Origin: Rhypophila decipiens
Taxonomy: Eukaryota; Ascomycota; Sordariomycetes; Sordariales; Naviculisporaceae
Direction: 5' to 3'
NCBI GenBank assembly: GCA_033297075.1
Contig: MU858080.1
Coordinates: forward strand, 124,001-188,000
Length of the DNA stretch: 64,000 nucleotides
In this document: piece by piece, positions 1 through 12,609 of the stretch
How positions within the stretch are numbered: position 1 is the first letter of the stretch
Layout: the number at the start of each line of letters is the position of its first letter
Notes under the pieces: model-generated
Told to the model about the DNA's origin: nothing
Databases searched by the model: none
Seen by the model: only the letters and a program-made list of their open reading frames with translations
Translations under genes and position numbers: made by a program

Positions 1-130
1 GGGTTGAGTACGATGGGTCGTGGAAGAAGTCGTCTCGAATGGGTTTGAGGTCGGCGGCGGTTTCGGGTTGCAAAGGTTGCGTTGACCTTGATGATCGTGA
101 GAATCTAGAGCTGAAGAAAGAGTGCGACAT
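1..130 (-). CDS. N-terminal fragment of an unidentified protein, cut by the window edge
   Basis: An ATG at 128-130 (minus strand) opens a frame of 43 codons that runs off the left end without a stop. It begins MSHSFFSSRF, continues serine-rich, then reads AADLKPIRDDFFHDPSYS. The run of A just before the ATG fits a fungal start context, and a TATA-like sequence lies about 60 bases upstream. No family can be named from so few residues, and the call as a gene rests on codon quality, start context and promoter position together. The alternative is a chance open frame. Confidence 0.45.
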   Translation of the reverse strand, partial: MSHSFFSSRFSRSSRSTQPLQPETAADLKPIRDDFFHDPSYST

Positions 131-1409
131 TTTTTTGGGTTTCTTTGTTGTTGTCGTCTGGTGTGTGTTTCTGCTTCGTGTATTTGGTTATATAAAAGAG
201 GGTGGGGGGTGGACGTTAGCGATTCAAGACGAGCGTTTCAAGTACTTACCTTGCTATACCTACCAATCAATATACCATAGATTGGATTTATTATGTAGGT
301 TGATATGGGATCTTGACCCTGCAAGGAGTTGTTGGTGTGGTGTGTCTAGGCAAGGGTGAGTCCAAGACGACGAGGTCACCACGTCTGGTTATATACAACC
401 CCACACAACGACATTATCCTCCTTTTGAATCTCACAATACCATTGTTAACTCTAGAGGTCTTGCCAAAAGCCTTTGAAACTGATATAAACAAGAGCTATT
501 TTTTCTTCCCTCGGATGAAAGAGCTCTTTGTCCGTTGTTATCCCAATTCTGTATATAAAGCTAGGACAAAGCCATGAAACAAGGGCATTGTCTCTCACTT
601 GAACATCGAGATTGTAAACTCCCATCCTTGAGACTATTGACTAGAAGGAAAACAAAGAAGAGTGGTCGCTTGTTGTCCAGCGGACCCGAGAGACAGTCAG
701 ACCCACTTTTACCCCTGAATCAAACTTGTTTGACTTCACTTCATCTGGGCGCCGAATGAATGTTCGTATGCCGTTTGACAAAACAGAAATGTAGGAAAGG
801 ACAAGTAAACCGGTATTCAGCTCAAAGTCTCCAAGTGCGAATCCTTCCATCACAACTATTTCACAACCACCTGCCAACATGCACCATCTCCGGTACCGCA
901 CCTTAAACCAGTGTCCTGCCGTCCCAATTTCGAATCAGTAGGCAAGCAACCAAGTCGAACACGGACTCTCACGCGATCTAATTAGTATTACGCTTCAAGC
1001 TAGGCTATATACGTACTGACACAAGAAGGCGACTAAAAAGATCAAAACATAATCGCCGCCACCCTTTCCTAAAAGTAATGCAAAAAGAATATGTGATCGA
1101 AGTGAAGAGGCAAAAAGCAGAGGTATTAAGTAGTCCAAACCCCACCCAAAATGAATGCCCAAAGACACAAAAAAGTAAAAGAACCAATGAAAAGGCTGGG
1201 AGGCAGGTGTTGATGTAACAAACAGGCAGCAGCAGTCTTCACATCCCCCGGAAATAATCGAACCACGATATACAAGACGTCCCCATATGACAAAAAGGTA
1301 TTTATATCCGCATCGAAGAGTTCCTCGTTCGCCTATAAAAGTAATATGCCTGCTCACCAAATCACTCATTAAAACCAAAATACCCTTACCGCCTCGTTAC
1401 CACGCTCCA
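131..1409. other. Intergenic region, left gene to CRH gene
   Basis: Apart from the TATA-like box, I see no supported gene. Open frames here are short, lack conserved motifs and mostly shadow each other. The part next to 1410 should hold the 3' UTR of the CRH gene. Confidence 0.5.
188..196 (-). promoter_or_regulatory. TATA-like box upstream of the partial minus-strand gene
   Basis: On the minus strand this reads TTTATATAA, about 60 bases before the ATG at 130, followed by a C/A-rich leader. The position suits a fungal core promoter. It could also serve nothing, since AT-rich words are common here. Confidence 0.3.
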
Positions 1410-2975
1410 CTAGAGAAAGAGCAAGCCCGCAAACCCAATAACAACGGCGAAAGCGCTGGCACCCAGCGTCCGCTCAGCACCACGAACACCATTGTTTTGG
1501 TTGTTCGTAGCACCGGTTTCGTCAGGGCAGGTCTGCGAGAATCCAGTCGCCTTGCAAGGAGGTGCGCTTCCACTGCCAGTACCGCTGCTGCTACCACCAC
1601 CGTTGCCTGGGCCTGGGTTGACCACACCGCCGGGGACCTGGTTTCCGGGGTTGTTCACGATTCCACCGGGAACATTGCTGGCATGGGCGCCACCGTTTCC
1701 AGTACCGCTCGGGGAGCCCTTGTCCATGTCGGTGCCTGTTCCTTCGAAACTCTTCAAGATGGTCGGCTTCTTGCCGTCGACAACGGTGTCGTTGGTAGCA
1801 CGGATATCATTGTACCAGTAAGAGATTCCCTTGTTGGTACCGGGGGGCGAGTTCGTCTTGTAGCATTCGATGGAGACGTCCTTGAAGGACGCAAAGTAAT
1901 AACCGTACTTTTTGATCTCGTCCGAGTCCCAGTCGATGGGTCCTCCAGCCCAGTCGATTGTACCTTGGGCGTTGGACGCTAGACCACCAGGCCAGATGGA
2001 CAGTTGAACACGGGTGGGAGTCTGGGGGAACTCAAACTGGTTGCTTGTCTTGTTAAAGGTGGAAGACTTCAACACGGTGCGCCCGACGGCTCCGTCCACA
2101 AGCCACTCAATCTTCTCGGGCGTCCATCGGATTTCGTATTCGTGCCAATTGTCGTAGGTGTTGCTCAGCTTGGTGATGTTTTCGGAGTTTGCGTCTGCAA
2201 GCATGTCAGAAAAAAAGAACACGTTGATCACCAAGTCCAATATTGATTAATGTCGCAACTCACAGTTTGGAATGCCCTGGAAGTAGAAGTTGGTCTGGAC
2301 AGTCGAGAGGTCGGTGCCAACCCACTCAAAGTCGATTTCGTCCTTGACATCGCCAAAGAGAATAAAAGCAGTAACGACACCGGCCCCCCTGGAAGTCTTG
2401 ACCTTTGCCTTGACATTTCCATACCACATGTGTCTCGTCGAGGCGAGGACGGTTCCGACCGAACCCTTGGGCATGGTGAGGAGGGTACTGCCCTTGAAAA
2501 TGATGGGGTCTCCCTGTCCAACCCAGTCGGCCTCGTCGGGATCGCCCAGAAACTCGCTGATGTGTCGATATCGGTCGAGGGAGTCCATCTTCAGCTCAGC
2601 ATCCTTGCAAACCGGTGAGGGTACGCAAGAATCAATCGAGAATGACATGCGTGGGTCGCAGCCTCCCAGGCAGAAAGCGCCTGTGCCACATTGGTTGTAT
2701 TCTGTGATGCAGGTTTCCGATGTCAGTCCATGTCTGGGGCAGGACGTGCATTTGTCCAAGACCGTTGCGTCGTTGAAGCTGTGAAACCGTGGCGGCCACC
2801 GGCTTCGCGACCACGGCGGGGGTGGACCTGGGTGTCTGGCCCGAGATCATGTAAACTTACGAGAGCAGCATGGTTTGTCCTCGGGGCACTTCTTGTCGAG
2901 CGTACATTCTTGGGCGACAGCAGCTGTGGCGCCGAGGAGGGCAACAAGGCCCAGAGGTATTAAGGACGGAAGCAT
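1410..2975 (-). CDS. CRH-family GH16 chitin-glucan transglycosylase, GPI-anchored
   Basis: The predicted secreted, GPI-anchored wall enzyme links chitin to beta-1,6/1,3-glucan (known role of Crh1/Utr2 proteins). Three exons, 2861-2975, 2264-2701 and 1410-2194, join to 445 residues; donors are GTAAGT and GTGAGT, acceptors CACAG and TTGCAG. Residues 1-21 are a signal peptide. Residues 24-70 are a cysteine-rich module (CCSQYNQCGTGAFCLGGCDP) like CBM18 chitin-binding domains of Utr2-type members. The GH16 catalytic motif DEIDFEW lies at 159-165 (nucleophile E160, D162, acid/base E164). After about residue 340 comes a G/S/N/P-rich linker, then a hydrophobic C-terminus typical of a GPI signal. Length and order match Crh proteins of filamentous fungi; which paralogue it is cannot be told from the sequence alone. 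Confidence 0.93.
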
Positions 2976-5900
2976 GACGGCTGTCTTGGGCGGATGTTTC
3001 TGTGAATATGGAGCAGAAGAAGAAGTTCAACTGCTCAGTTGTGGACGCGTCAACAGCGATTTAGAGCACGTTGGACGTTGAGAGTCGCGGCCCGGGGAGA
3101 GGCGGCAATCAAGTAATAAGCTTGGATTAACCTTGTCGGTTGGCCGAGAGCTGGTTTATGCGATGGCACGACTCGCTCCCGCGGCTGGAATGCGAGGATA
3201 GGGCGAAGTTGGGAGTAAAAATGGACCGAGGGTGTGTTTCCAAGCCTCTTCCTTCCAGAATCCTGATTTTGTTCTACTATCCCAAATTCCCAACACTGAG
3301 TTATCGTGGTCGAAGACCGGGCTCGGTTCGCTTCGTTTCGTCTCTTCGCTGGGGAGCTGGCCAAAAGTGGTGCCTATTCCAAGCGGCAAGGAATAGATAA
3401 CGAAGATAGAAGCGACCGTGGAATAAGTTAAATGGCTCGAGCGACCGACGTGGGACCAAAGTCACCGATTAAAATAAAAGCGAGAGGACGAAGAAATCCT
3501 CTTCAAATGGCCAAAAAGCGATGGGATGAACCACGAGCAGCGGGTGGAGGAGTCAGGAGAGAGAGGGCCCCAAGAAGTCGAGAAAGTCATGGAAGTCCCA
3601 TTAAAAAATCACGGGGTGCCAGGTGCCCAGGCCGTTCTCCCTTCTCTTACGGGGGTAATTAGTGGGGATCCCATTCTTGCCATCCCTAAATTGGGACGGT
3701 GGCATCAGGTTTGTCCCCGGCAGGTGAGATGGACTGATGGAGCCCTTTTGCCAAAGGGACCCGCATGTGTTGCTACCCTCCGACCAAGCCGATGGACTTT
3801 CTTCGACTTTCTTTACGTGCTCAGGTCAGGGCGGGAAATTCCCTGTAAGCAATGGCTGCGGCGGGGCGAGAAGAATGCCATTCAGTGCCACAGCGCAGCA
3901 TCAGAAAGAAATGTTTGCTACAGTGTATTGTACTTTGTTGATGCATATGGCCGATCCAGCCGGTTGTCTTGAAAATGTTTCCCTAGAACACGGTCGTACA
4001 GACTTACACGCGACCCGAGGATAGCAGGCGGTCCAAAAGGAGCAAGTGAGTGACGGCTGCAGGTCTCAGTTCGTGATCGAAGGCGCAAGCTCAGAAGATT
4101 GGCGACCTCGTATTGGCCGGCGCATCAAGCGCGGCCGTTAGCTAATTTTTACACTACGAAGTAGCATGATTTCCTTTCTTGACCCCTTTTGTCGCTTCTG
4201 TTGGGGCTGTGCTCAGAGCCTCATAGGGTCCAGGTGTACCGCTGTACCGCTGTAGTGTACAAGATTTCCAGCGATTTTGTTCCTATCTTTATTTATGAGA
4301 TACACGTATATCCAGAAGCGTGAGACGTGCTTCTAGTCCGTGGTCTAGATTTCCAAGTTCACACCGGTCGATAAGTCCAGTCCATCCGACGGATATAAGC
4401 TCCGCATTACGGCATCATATCAAAATACCGCAATGATGGGATGAGAGGAAAACTGCCAAGCGATTTAGCGGCATGTGGCTTCTGCGGGTTCCCCAGATGG
4501 CGCCTGGTCTTGGCCTGGGAACGGGGTCTGGGTTGGTGGAAATCATTGTGTCCAGTTCACTGGACTGCATACCATTTTTATACTAGTGCAGAAGACACAA
4601 CGATTTGTTTCTGGCGCCACTTGTTTCCAATCGAATGGTTCTCCCAGACGACGACGACGACGATCACTAGATGTTTGCACCATCACGGGATACCATCTCG
4701 ACGACAGTTGGCAAATACGAGGATTAGTGGTGTAGGCGATGTTGGGATCTTTACGGATATAAGGGCCTTAATTTGCTGGCATATATCAAGTGAGCAAAGG
4801 CCTTGCTGTGGTTACATTTCGTGTTCAAGTTTGGGTACCACACCCTGTCCTGCGTGGCTGGAAAATGCTCGATTCGTCGTCATTGTTGACCAGTATCCGT
4901 AGCTATAAGTACTGTACCATATTCTAAAAATGCGTGCCTCTTGCAAAAGAGCAAGTTAAGCCGGCACACGTTATATGTCTAATTGTTTTCAGGTCCATGG
5001 CAACCTTCATGGCGATGAGAAACCGTGGAAACTTTCTAAGCAGGTACTGTACACAAGTACAAGTACCCCGTCTTGTCCCAGCAGAACTTGTCCCTCTGGC
5101 ACTCTCGCCATCCCACCTGCTCAGGCTTATGGTGGGTCCATGACCGCTCGTTGATTGGCGTGCATCCATTCAAAGATAGGACGGGCGTAGTGTACAATAC
5201 CGCAGTACGTACACTTGACTGCTGAAATCTGCACCACCCGACCTTCTTAAAAAGCAGCCATCTAGACAAGGCGAAACTTCTTGTTCCATAGAATGATACA
5301 TATAGCCATATCGACAGCCACAAGCTCAGGTTCAGGTAACGCGGAGAGCAAGCCAGTTCAGTACTCTTAATTTATATCACCGAGACACCATGGACTCACA
5401 GCCTGGTACCTTGAATGCATACAGTGACACGAATATACGCCGTGAGGTAGGGAGGCTCCATACATGATAGAAAGATACAACGTACATTTTCCAAGGCCTC
5501 GGTTTGTTGCGCCTATTTATTATTGTTATCATGGTGACATGTTCGAGTGCTCAAATTCATCTTCTCGCTACGCAGAGGTACGTACCTAGTACTAGTACTG
5601 TACCAGTACGTAGTGTAGTACCCACACGGGAGGATGGCCCGTCCACAAGGACCCGCCGGTCGGTCCGGATACACTACCCGATTGCATATTGACAGACTTC
5701 AAAGCAATGAGTGACATGCATGCAGGGACTCATGGAGTCTGTGGTTTCTAAATACACGTGTTGCTCGATGCGATTAACCGCCTTGTCTTCAGAGTTATCA
5801 GGACGTCTCATGTCCTACCAGCTAGATAACCCTGGCGGAAATGACTTGAGCATGTTCCCAAGATACAGATGTATCGGCCTAGAGACTAGTTTGAACGGAG

Positions 5901-7495
5901 AATAGCCTCAGATGGCTTTCGAAACTAACAGACAATACAAGCAGATGGTACGCACGCTCGTGGCGAGGTGGGAGAAGCGTGCTGGTGGGCTTGCACGGTG
6001 AGAAGGGGTGGCTTTTGTGAAACTCAGCCTCTACATAGTCCTATCAAACTCCAAGACGGGACTCTTCTATTAGAAGAGGAGAGGTTCTGCATCAAGAGGC
6101 TTAGTAGGTTTCAGTGACAGGTAGGTACCTGCCTGAAGTAGGGATAAGTACCCGGTAAAGAACAACATTTTTCCCCTGTCAGTTTCCATTCTTCACCCAC
6201 AACAAATCCATAATGGTAATTGACTGCGAGATCAACATTGAGTAAGTACTAATACCGCCTAAAAGGATGCTGAGTTTGCTACTCATGCGCGGCCTGACCA
6301 TATTACGTACTTACCAAGGTACCCAACAAGGTACATGGACATACAACTGCAGGCATCCTCTAACTACAATCTAAGCACTTGTATGAGGGATACTTTACTT
6401 CCCCGGTCATATCACAGGTCTGATAGAACTAGGACAAGGAAATCATGCTAGAGACATCTCTCCCACCTCGCAGACTCGAGTCGACTATGGTCACGACAAG
6501 TCAAGAACCAACTCAATTGCGTTCTCCGCTCACTATCTCAAGCTTCATCACCATCCAAGGACAAGGAAGCATCAAACACAGAAATTGCGAGTAACCAAGA
6601 CAGACACAGAAACGGGGCGAACAGACTAGACAGACGAGAAGAATCAATGTCGAAAAGTTGACGAGCACCAATAATAATTCCAACCCGGAAACCAAAATCC
6701 TTCCATTCCATACTCGTCCAGGGAACCAAATAGCCCAATAATAATAATAAAGAGACCCACTCAAAAGCTCGATACCTCATCATGATACGAATAAAAGCAA
6801 CTTCTCAATACTCCTTTCCGTCCAGTTGTCCCCTTGCCCAACCCAAGAATCCAGCAGCGGTTGTGAAAAACGAGATACCTCACAGCCCTTTTGAGGAGGG
6901 GATATCCCAAGGCATTGTTTGGCCAGTTCTTAGTATCCCGATGTCAACAACCGAACGGCGAAGCAAGATAAGTGCGGTGCACAAACCGCGACCGTACGAA
7001 CAGGGGTATATCTCCCACCTGACCTATAACCCAGCAAGACCAAGAGAAGTTTCCATGCAAGGAAAATGAGGATATGTGACCAAGGAAATAGAAAACACTG
7101 GGTTGACGTGAGAAAGCAAGGGCATCGATCTGGGGGTAAGTCCAATCCGAGAAAAGCACAATGAAGAGGGGAGTCCGAGACACCTTGCTAATTGAAGACT
7201 CATGAAGATCCGGAACCTTTGAATACACGAGCGATTTTCATTTCTGCGCCGGGCGCCTTTGGAGTTGTATAAGATGCCGATGTACCGTTGTGTTGTGTCG
7301 AAAGTACATGTCGATAGTACGGAGCTTGAATTGAAAGTCGAAACAACCGACAAATACGGTCTGACATGGCGGGTGTATTTCTTTAAATGTCGATTGGAAA
7401 GCAAAAATCGAGAGCACAAGCGAACAAGGCCATGTTAGGCAGCCACATGACGCCGGGGTGGTTGGTGAGTCCTGGCACGCAACTACGCCATGCAT
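2976..7495. other. Gene-poor intergenic region of about 4.5 kb
   Basis: The first few hundred bases should be the CRH promoter. I found no frame with a recognisable motif or convincing splice structure. Features seen are a direct repeat of TGTACCGC near 4235-4250, dense GTAC-containing words around 5575-5625, and an (AAT)n run near 6737-6750. The right end probably includes the 3' UTR of the SANT/Myb gene. Confidence 0.5.
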
Positions 7496-8855
7496 CTATC
7501 TGGCTTTCGGCGTAGTAAACAATTCTGTAAAAAAAATGTGGACGGTTAGAGACACGCTGGAGAGCTGATGATGAATGACACAACCTACCTGGAAAATGTT
7601 CTTTGGCGTACTGCTCGCACGCCTTGGCCGGCTTGCCAATCTTTGCCCCAATGTGCTTCCACTTGTTGGCCTCATAGTCTTTGATGGCGTTGAGAAGGTG
7701 TGTTTTCTGCGGCGACGGGGTCAGCACATGGTAGAGAACCACTCGACATCAAAGGTTGCGCGTACCTCATCCTCCCCGAATTCAGCATAGTGCATGTCCT
7801 TGTACCAATGCTTCTTCACACTTCCTTCCGTTCGTAGGGGAAATTCCTACTTCTCGTCAGTATCCTGTTCAAAGTATAGGAGCGACTGGAGCTGAACTAA
7901 CCTTGGCAATCTCTGCCCATGAATGGCCAGCATCACGCAACTGCTTCAGCTTCTGTTCTTCTTGCGGTGTCCACGGAGTGTTTGTTCTGCTCTTCTTCGC
8001 TGGCGGTTTCGGGGTAGCAGTATCATCGGCAGGGGCGGGCTGCGCCGGAGGGGCAGCGGGCTGAGCTGGAGCAGCAACTGGTGCCTGTTGTTGCTGGTGG
8101 TGCTGCTGATGTTGTTGTTTTTGTTGCGGGGGAGCCTGTTGCTGGACGACCGGCACTATCTGCTGGGGAACTTGGGGCGGCGCGACCGGAGCCTGTTGGG
8201 CTGTTTGCGGAAGCTGCTGCTGTTGCTGCATTTGTGGTGAAGGAGCAACGGGTGCATGTTGCGCTTGGTGAACCTGGTGCTGGGGCGCGTGCTGGACATG
8301 CTGCACTGGATGTTGAACGTGGTGAGCAGCATGTTGAGGCTGTTGAGCCTGGGGATGGGCACCCGGGGCGTTGCGCTTCCGGCCTCTTGACGGAGCCGGC
8401 GCCGGTGCGGGCGTCGGGGTTAATTGTTGCGGAGCAGGGGCTGGTTGCGCTTGGACCTGTGCCTGTGCCTGTTGAGCATGAGCCATCTGCGGCTGCTGAG
8501 GCTGCTGCTGCTGCTGCACCGGCGGCGCGGCATAATGCTGATGCTGGTGTTGTTGTTGTTGCTGGTGCTGCTGCGGGTGCTGAGGCTGCTGCTGTTGTTG
8601 TTGAGTCGCTTGCTGGCCGGGATATCGTTGATAATCCATTGGCTGTTCGCGTCGAGTCAGGTCCTGCTGTTGGGGGGCATATTGAGGAGCGCTGTGTGGC
8701 CAAGTGGTATAGTTAGCAAAGGTCGCTTGCTGAGGCGTCTGTTGTTGTTGCTGCTGGGCCAGCGGCTGTTGGTGTTGCAGAGCCGACAATGAAGCTGTCG
8801 GCTGCGCACGCCACGCCTGCTGCTGAACATCGTTTGCTGTCCGCTGTTTCTTCAT
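7496..8855 (-). CDS. Glutamine-rich protein with two C-terminal SANT/Myb repeats
   Basis: Likely a nuclear DNA- or chromatin-binding regulator. Four exons, 7902-8855, 7766-7846, 7589-7706 and 7496-7524, join to 393 residues. Donors are GTTAGT, GTACGC and GTAGGT; acceptors TAG, GCAG and ACAG; frames agree throughout. Residues 1-290 are low-complexity Q/P/A/H, with long CAG/CAA runs on the coding strand. A basic stretch (KPPAKKSR) precedes repeat 1 (about 294-336, TPWTPQEEQKLKQLRDAG, then SWAEIAKEFPLRTEGSVKKHW). Repeat 2 (about 343-385) contains AIKDYEANKWKHIGAKIGKP. The spaced tryptophans and W-x-x-I-x patterns are typical of Myb/SANT helices. The last exon adds only nine codons. A competing first exon at 9468-9565 would replace residues 1-55 or so. 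No target can be inferred. Confidence 0.85.
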
Positions 8856-9467
8856 GGCAGCAAGTCAAGCAGAAAAGCCGCGTCGGGTCCTGGGCGCGTG
8901 GCACCAGGCTGGACCACGACGACAGATGGCAGCAGTGGCGATGACGATGGGCGGGCGACGCGAGCGAGGGCCCAAGCAAAGGGCGCGCGGACGCGAAACA
9001 CGGGCGACGGGGGAAAGGAACGGAGGACGGAAGGCGGGACGGAGAGGTGACGGGGTCAGGGACGGGGTAGAATGAATAGAGACGAGACAGCACACGAGGG
9101 TATCAGGTATCAGGTAGCGGCGGTAAATGGTAGTAGCTTGGAAGTATTTGGCCTCGATGTTTTTTCCAGGTTCCAGTCTGAACCGTGTGTGTGTGTGATG
9201 GATGGGTTGGTCGGGGGGGGGGGGGTGGTACTGTATTCCCGTACTCTCTACTCCCTTGTTTGCAGGACAAGGCCAGGGAGGAACAAGTACATGGGGTACG
9301 GTACATAAAATGGGGAGGGGAGAAAGTCGTGGGTGATGGGACCTGGGGGACCTTGAGAAGTGCAGGCGCCCGTCTAAAAAGCAGGTGGTGGGCGGCGGGT
9401 TGTGTCTTGGAGGTAAGGAGAAGGGGAGTGGCAGATACCAAAAGGTACAAGGAAATGAGGTACTTAC

Positions 9468-9565
9468 ATTTGCTGGAGGTTGTTGGGGTGGTTGGTGGAG
9501 TTGTAGAGCTGGAGCCCTTGGTTGTGGTAGCTGCTCTCCGCTGGTGGTGAAATCTGCCACTCCAT
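9468..9565 (-). CDS. Possible alternative first coding exon of the Q-rich SANT/Myb gene
   Basis: An ATG at 9563-9565 opens 32 codons (MEWQISPPAESSYHNQGLQL, then N/Q-rich) ending at a canonical GTAAGT donor at 9467. The only in-frame join I could find into the Q-rich frame is an acceptor at 8692, preceded by a perfect GCTAAC branch motif and CACAG. That gives a 776-base intron and a product of about 371 residues. Joining nearer to the ATG at 8855 fails because an in-frame TGA lies at 8865-8867. It could instead be an upstream ORF in a long leader. Confidence 0.4.
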
Positions 9566-12120
9566 GTCTGTCTCTCAGATCTAGAATAGCCCCGAATAAT
9601 CAGCAAGCAAGATCCCGAGCTAGCACTGGGTCGACGATTCGCAACAGGCGGGAAACAGCATAAAACATCTGCTTCCTCCTTTTCTTGACTGTCTTTGAAA
9701 AACAAAAATGGCGACAAACAAGTGGAATTGAAATGGACGAGGGCGATGCGATAAACCCGAGAGCTGGTCCCTTGTCTTCCCGCCGATGCTTGGTGCTGAT
9801 GCTTGTCGCTGTTTGGTGCTAGCTTGCTGATTTGATCGACAGCGGCCGGGCAGGTTCACTTTTTTTCCACACCCAGCCAGTCACCCCGCGTCATAATTTT
9901 TCTCTTACCTTGTGTGGCGAGACCAAGTTCTTGGCGGCAACTTGATGCACCCAAAACTGCGAGCGCAATTTGGAGGTGCCAAACCACACAAACTTGGCCC
10001 CCCTCAACGTCGAAGCCAGTGGCTGGGGACTGACTGTGTTCCCTGCACCGCTGCACGACCAAACCAGCAGCAGCAGCAAGCACTCAAATCAGCAGTAAGC
10101 AGGCAAGCAAAGAGCGCATCGAGTCCGTCGCCCGAGACAGAAAAATAAAAAGAAGCCAATGCCAGGAATTGGCGCAAGGACGATTGATTGCCCTACAGAA
10201 CAATCGAAGCTAACGTCAAAAATGATGGGACATGGTACTTACGAGTAATAGGGCACTAATGTCAAACTTGCTGTCGCAGGCGGCGATAACTGTGGATTGA
10301 GACTGGCGTTTGTCGTTGTTGAAGAGGTACACCAGAGTGACCAGTGCAGGACGAATTTGGGATTCAAGTCAGACCTGTCGGCACAAGTACCTCGACCGAA
10401 AAGAAACCTTGATTGGGGTGGCTGGGGGTGCTGACGGGGGGTCGGTGGAGAGGAGGATTGTGCGAGCGAATGCGCGACTTTGGGGTGGATCGGGTTTTGT
10501 GCAGAGCGAAAACTACCAGGCTTTTTCTTTCGGCTCAAGCGGGGTGGAAAAGACCCTCAGAAGCTTCGAGGGAATTGATTCGTCAGCCGGTCCGTCCAAA
10601 GTCGATCGACGGGCCGTCAAGAGAGGTGGGTCTCCGTCAAACGACAAGGGTATCATCTGAAGCTCGGGCTCCACCGTGGTCTCCTGACTGACGTCGTGAC
10701 TCGTTCTGGTCCCAAGTCCCGGCCAAGCCCTGACGTGAACTGTAAACTCTTTCTTCTCGAGAGGTCCAAGGTTTGTATGCTCTTGTCTGGGTCTTGATCT
10801 ATCACTGTTAGGGCTGACAGGGAACAAATGAAAATAGCTTCCAATGTGTATCAACAGCGTTTGCAGGCCTGAAAACCTCTCTCCCTTGCTTGGTGTTGTC
10901 CCAGGCGTAAAAGACTCCTGGTGTACGGGTACCGTGTGGATTGAACGCACTGCAAAGAGCGCACAATTGACCTGATATTTCGATGATCCCGGCAGTCTCT
11001 TTTCGCAGATTCCAGGACGTCTGGTTTATTTCGCGTTCAATGGTGAAGGTTCCTCTTTCAAAGGGTCAAGACAACGATGCAGATCCGGGAATAAGCACCG
11101 TTGAGTGATGGCGACGTTGAAAGATGTACTGTGAGTACTTGGGCCGAAAGTGACTTGGAGGTCACTCCAGGGACAGGTCGATATTTGGACCGGGTTCAAC
11201 GTGACCTCCTCTTCTGCCCTGAAGCAGCGGGAACGAGTCTGAGGTGTAAGCTGAGAGCACCGGACCTGGTCTGGCTCTGAGCTGAAGGGGATGACAACAC
11301 GGTAACAAGCCGAAATGGGTGTAAGAGCTTGGATTGAGAATGGAGCTTGAAGCACAACAGCGCATCCTGATGTGCTTTAAACGGGGTGGGGGAGTGCCAT
11401 GAGCAGCAGGTACTGTTTGCTGTCTGTAGCTTATACCGGCAGAGTTTACTTGGATGCCGAGGGGCTGACGGCGAGAGCGGGAAGCAAGTCATTGGTTTTC
11501 TTTTGTGGAGCTGAAGCCTGCCTGACAGTCACAGAGCCTATAACTACGTATCTCCATACCGCCTCTGAATCATTGAATATCTCTACGCATATATAGGTAT
11601 CTGCCAGCGTTTGACATATAAGGTTTCCCGGAAACAACTGATTCCTTGAACGGACTTGAACCACCCACTCTACGATCATTCTTTATACACCACAGACCCC
11701 TCCCAGAGTACTGTAGAGTGTAAGTACCTTCTCTGACAAACTCTGTGCGCAGCTAGCACCACGACCCGGAACCGTAATACAAGTACGAGAATTGACCCTT
11801 TGATAGTAGCCTTCACGGCTCATTGGAGCCTTCTATCCCGAGGCGGAGAGTAGTACTCCCGTTTGTACTCTGCAGAGACTGCGGTTGCTCCGAGAGCGAG
11901 CCAACTACGATCGTAAACCGTGCTTGCCCGGCTTACCGCGTGATGCCTGAAAATAGTGTTGCATGGTCTGGTCTGGACTGGCCGCAGAACTGGCCAGTCT
12001 TTCTGATAGGACGGCAGGCCTTGCAATGGCTAAGAGGGTAATCGGCCACAAGGCATTCGCGCAATTGCCGTTGGTGAGATCATCTCAAGCTCCTCTCAAG
12101 ATGCGTTAAACGACGGTTTG

Positions 12121-12609
12121 TACTCCGTACGGATATCTTTCTCTGTACGGATACAGATATACTGTATTTGAGATGAGATCCACAGTGTATTTTACGATAA
12201 CACGCACAGATTCCGTATCTATGCTGCGTACAAAGTAATTCTGCTGTATAATACGAGAATGGAACTCGTACGGGATTTGTTCGTTTTAATACGCAATACT
12301 CCGTAGCCTTTGTCTCTAAGAAAAAAATCACTGAGGAAAGGCTGCAGTAACTAACACATATACGTAGCAAGTCTGTATCTGTAAGAGTCTTCTCGTATTA
12401 TGGTAAACCGGTCCTCTCGACCCCTTATCGTTATCAAAGATAAGGGTAATGGGAACTGGACAAGGGGCGTGGGTACCGCAGGGTATCTCTACTCTTCACC
12501 AACAACCGGTCTGGGTACTGTACCGACCTTAGTCAGCCCGGGTGACTCCGGACCAACCCGCCACCGGGGCCGGCATTCTGGAGTCAATCACGTCTATCCG
12601 TACGGAGTA
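12121..12609. repeat. 15-bp inverted repeat with palindromic TCCGTACGGA core
   Basis: TACTCCGTACGGATA at 12121-12135 recurs in exact inverse orientation at 12595-12609. The core is itself a 10-bp palindrome. Related words (CTGTACGGATA near 12142, TACTCCGTA near 12298) lie between them. The spacing of about 470 bp would suit a small non-autonomous element with terminal inverted repeats, but no target-site duplication was established. Confidence 0.4.

Noticed and set aside
3526..4024. Overlapping plus-strand frames of 95-148 codons after the CRH promoter
   Set aside because: Two frames overlap with no conserved motif and mixed composition; they look like chance frames in GC-richer DNA.
8000..8720. 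Long open frames on the other strand and in other frames of the Q-rich gene
   Set aside because: They are shadows of CAG/CAA repeats, giving poly-L, poly-A or poly-S translations.
10513..10950. 145-codon open frame on the minus strand upstream of the Q-rich Myb gene
   Set aside because: No recognisable motif, overlapping long frames on the other strand, and no splice structure or start context that stands out.
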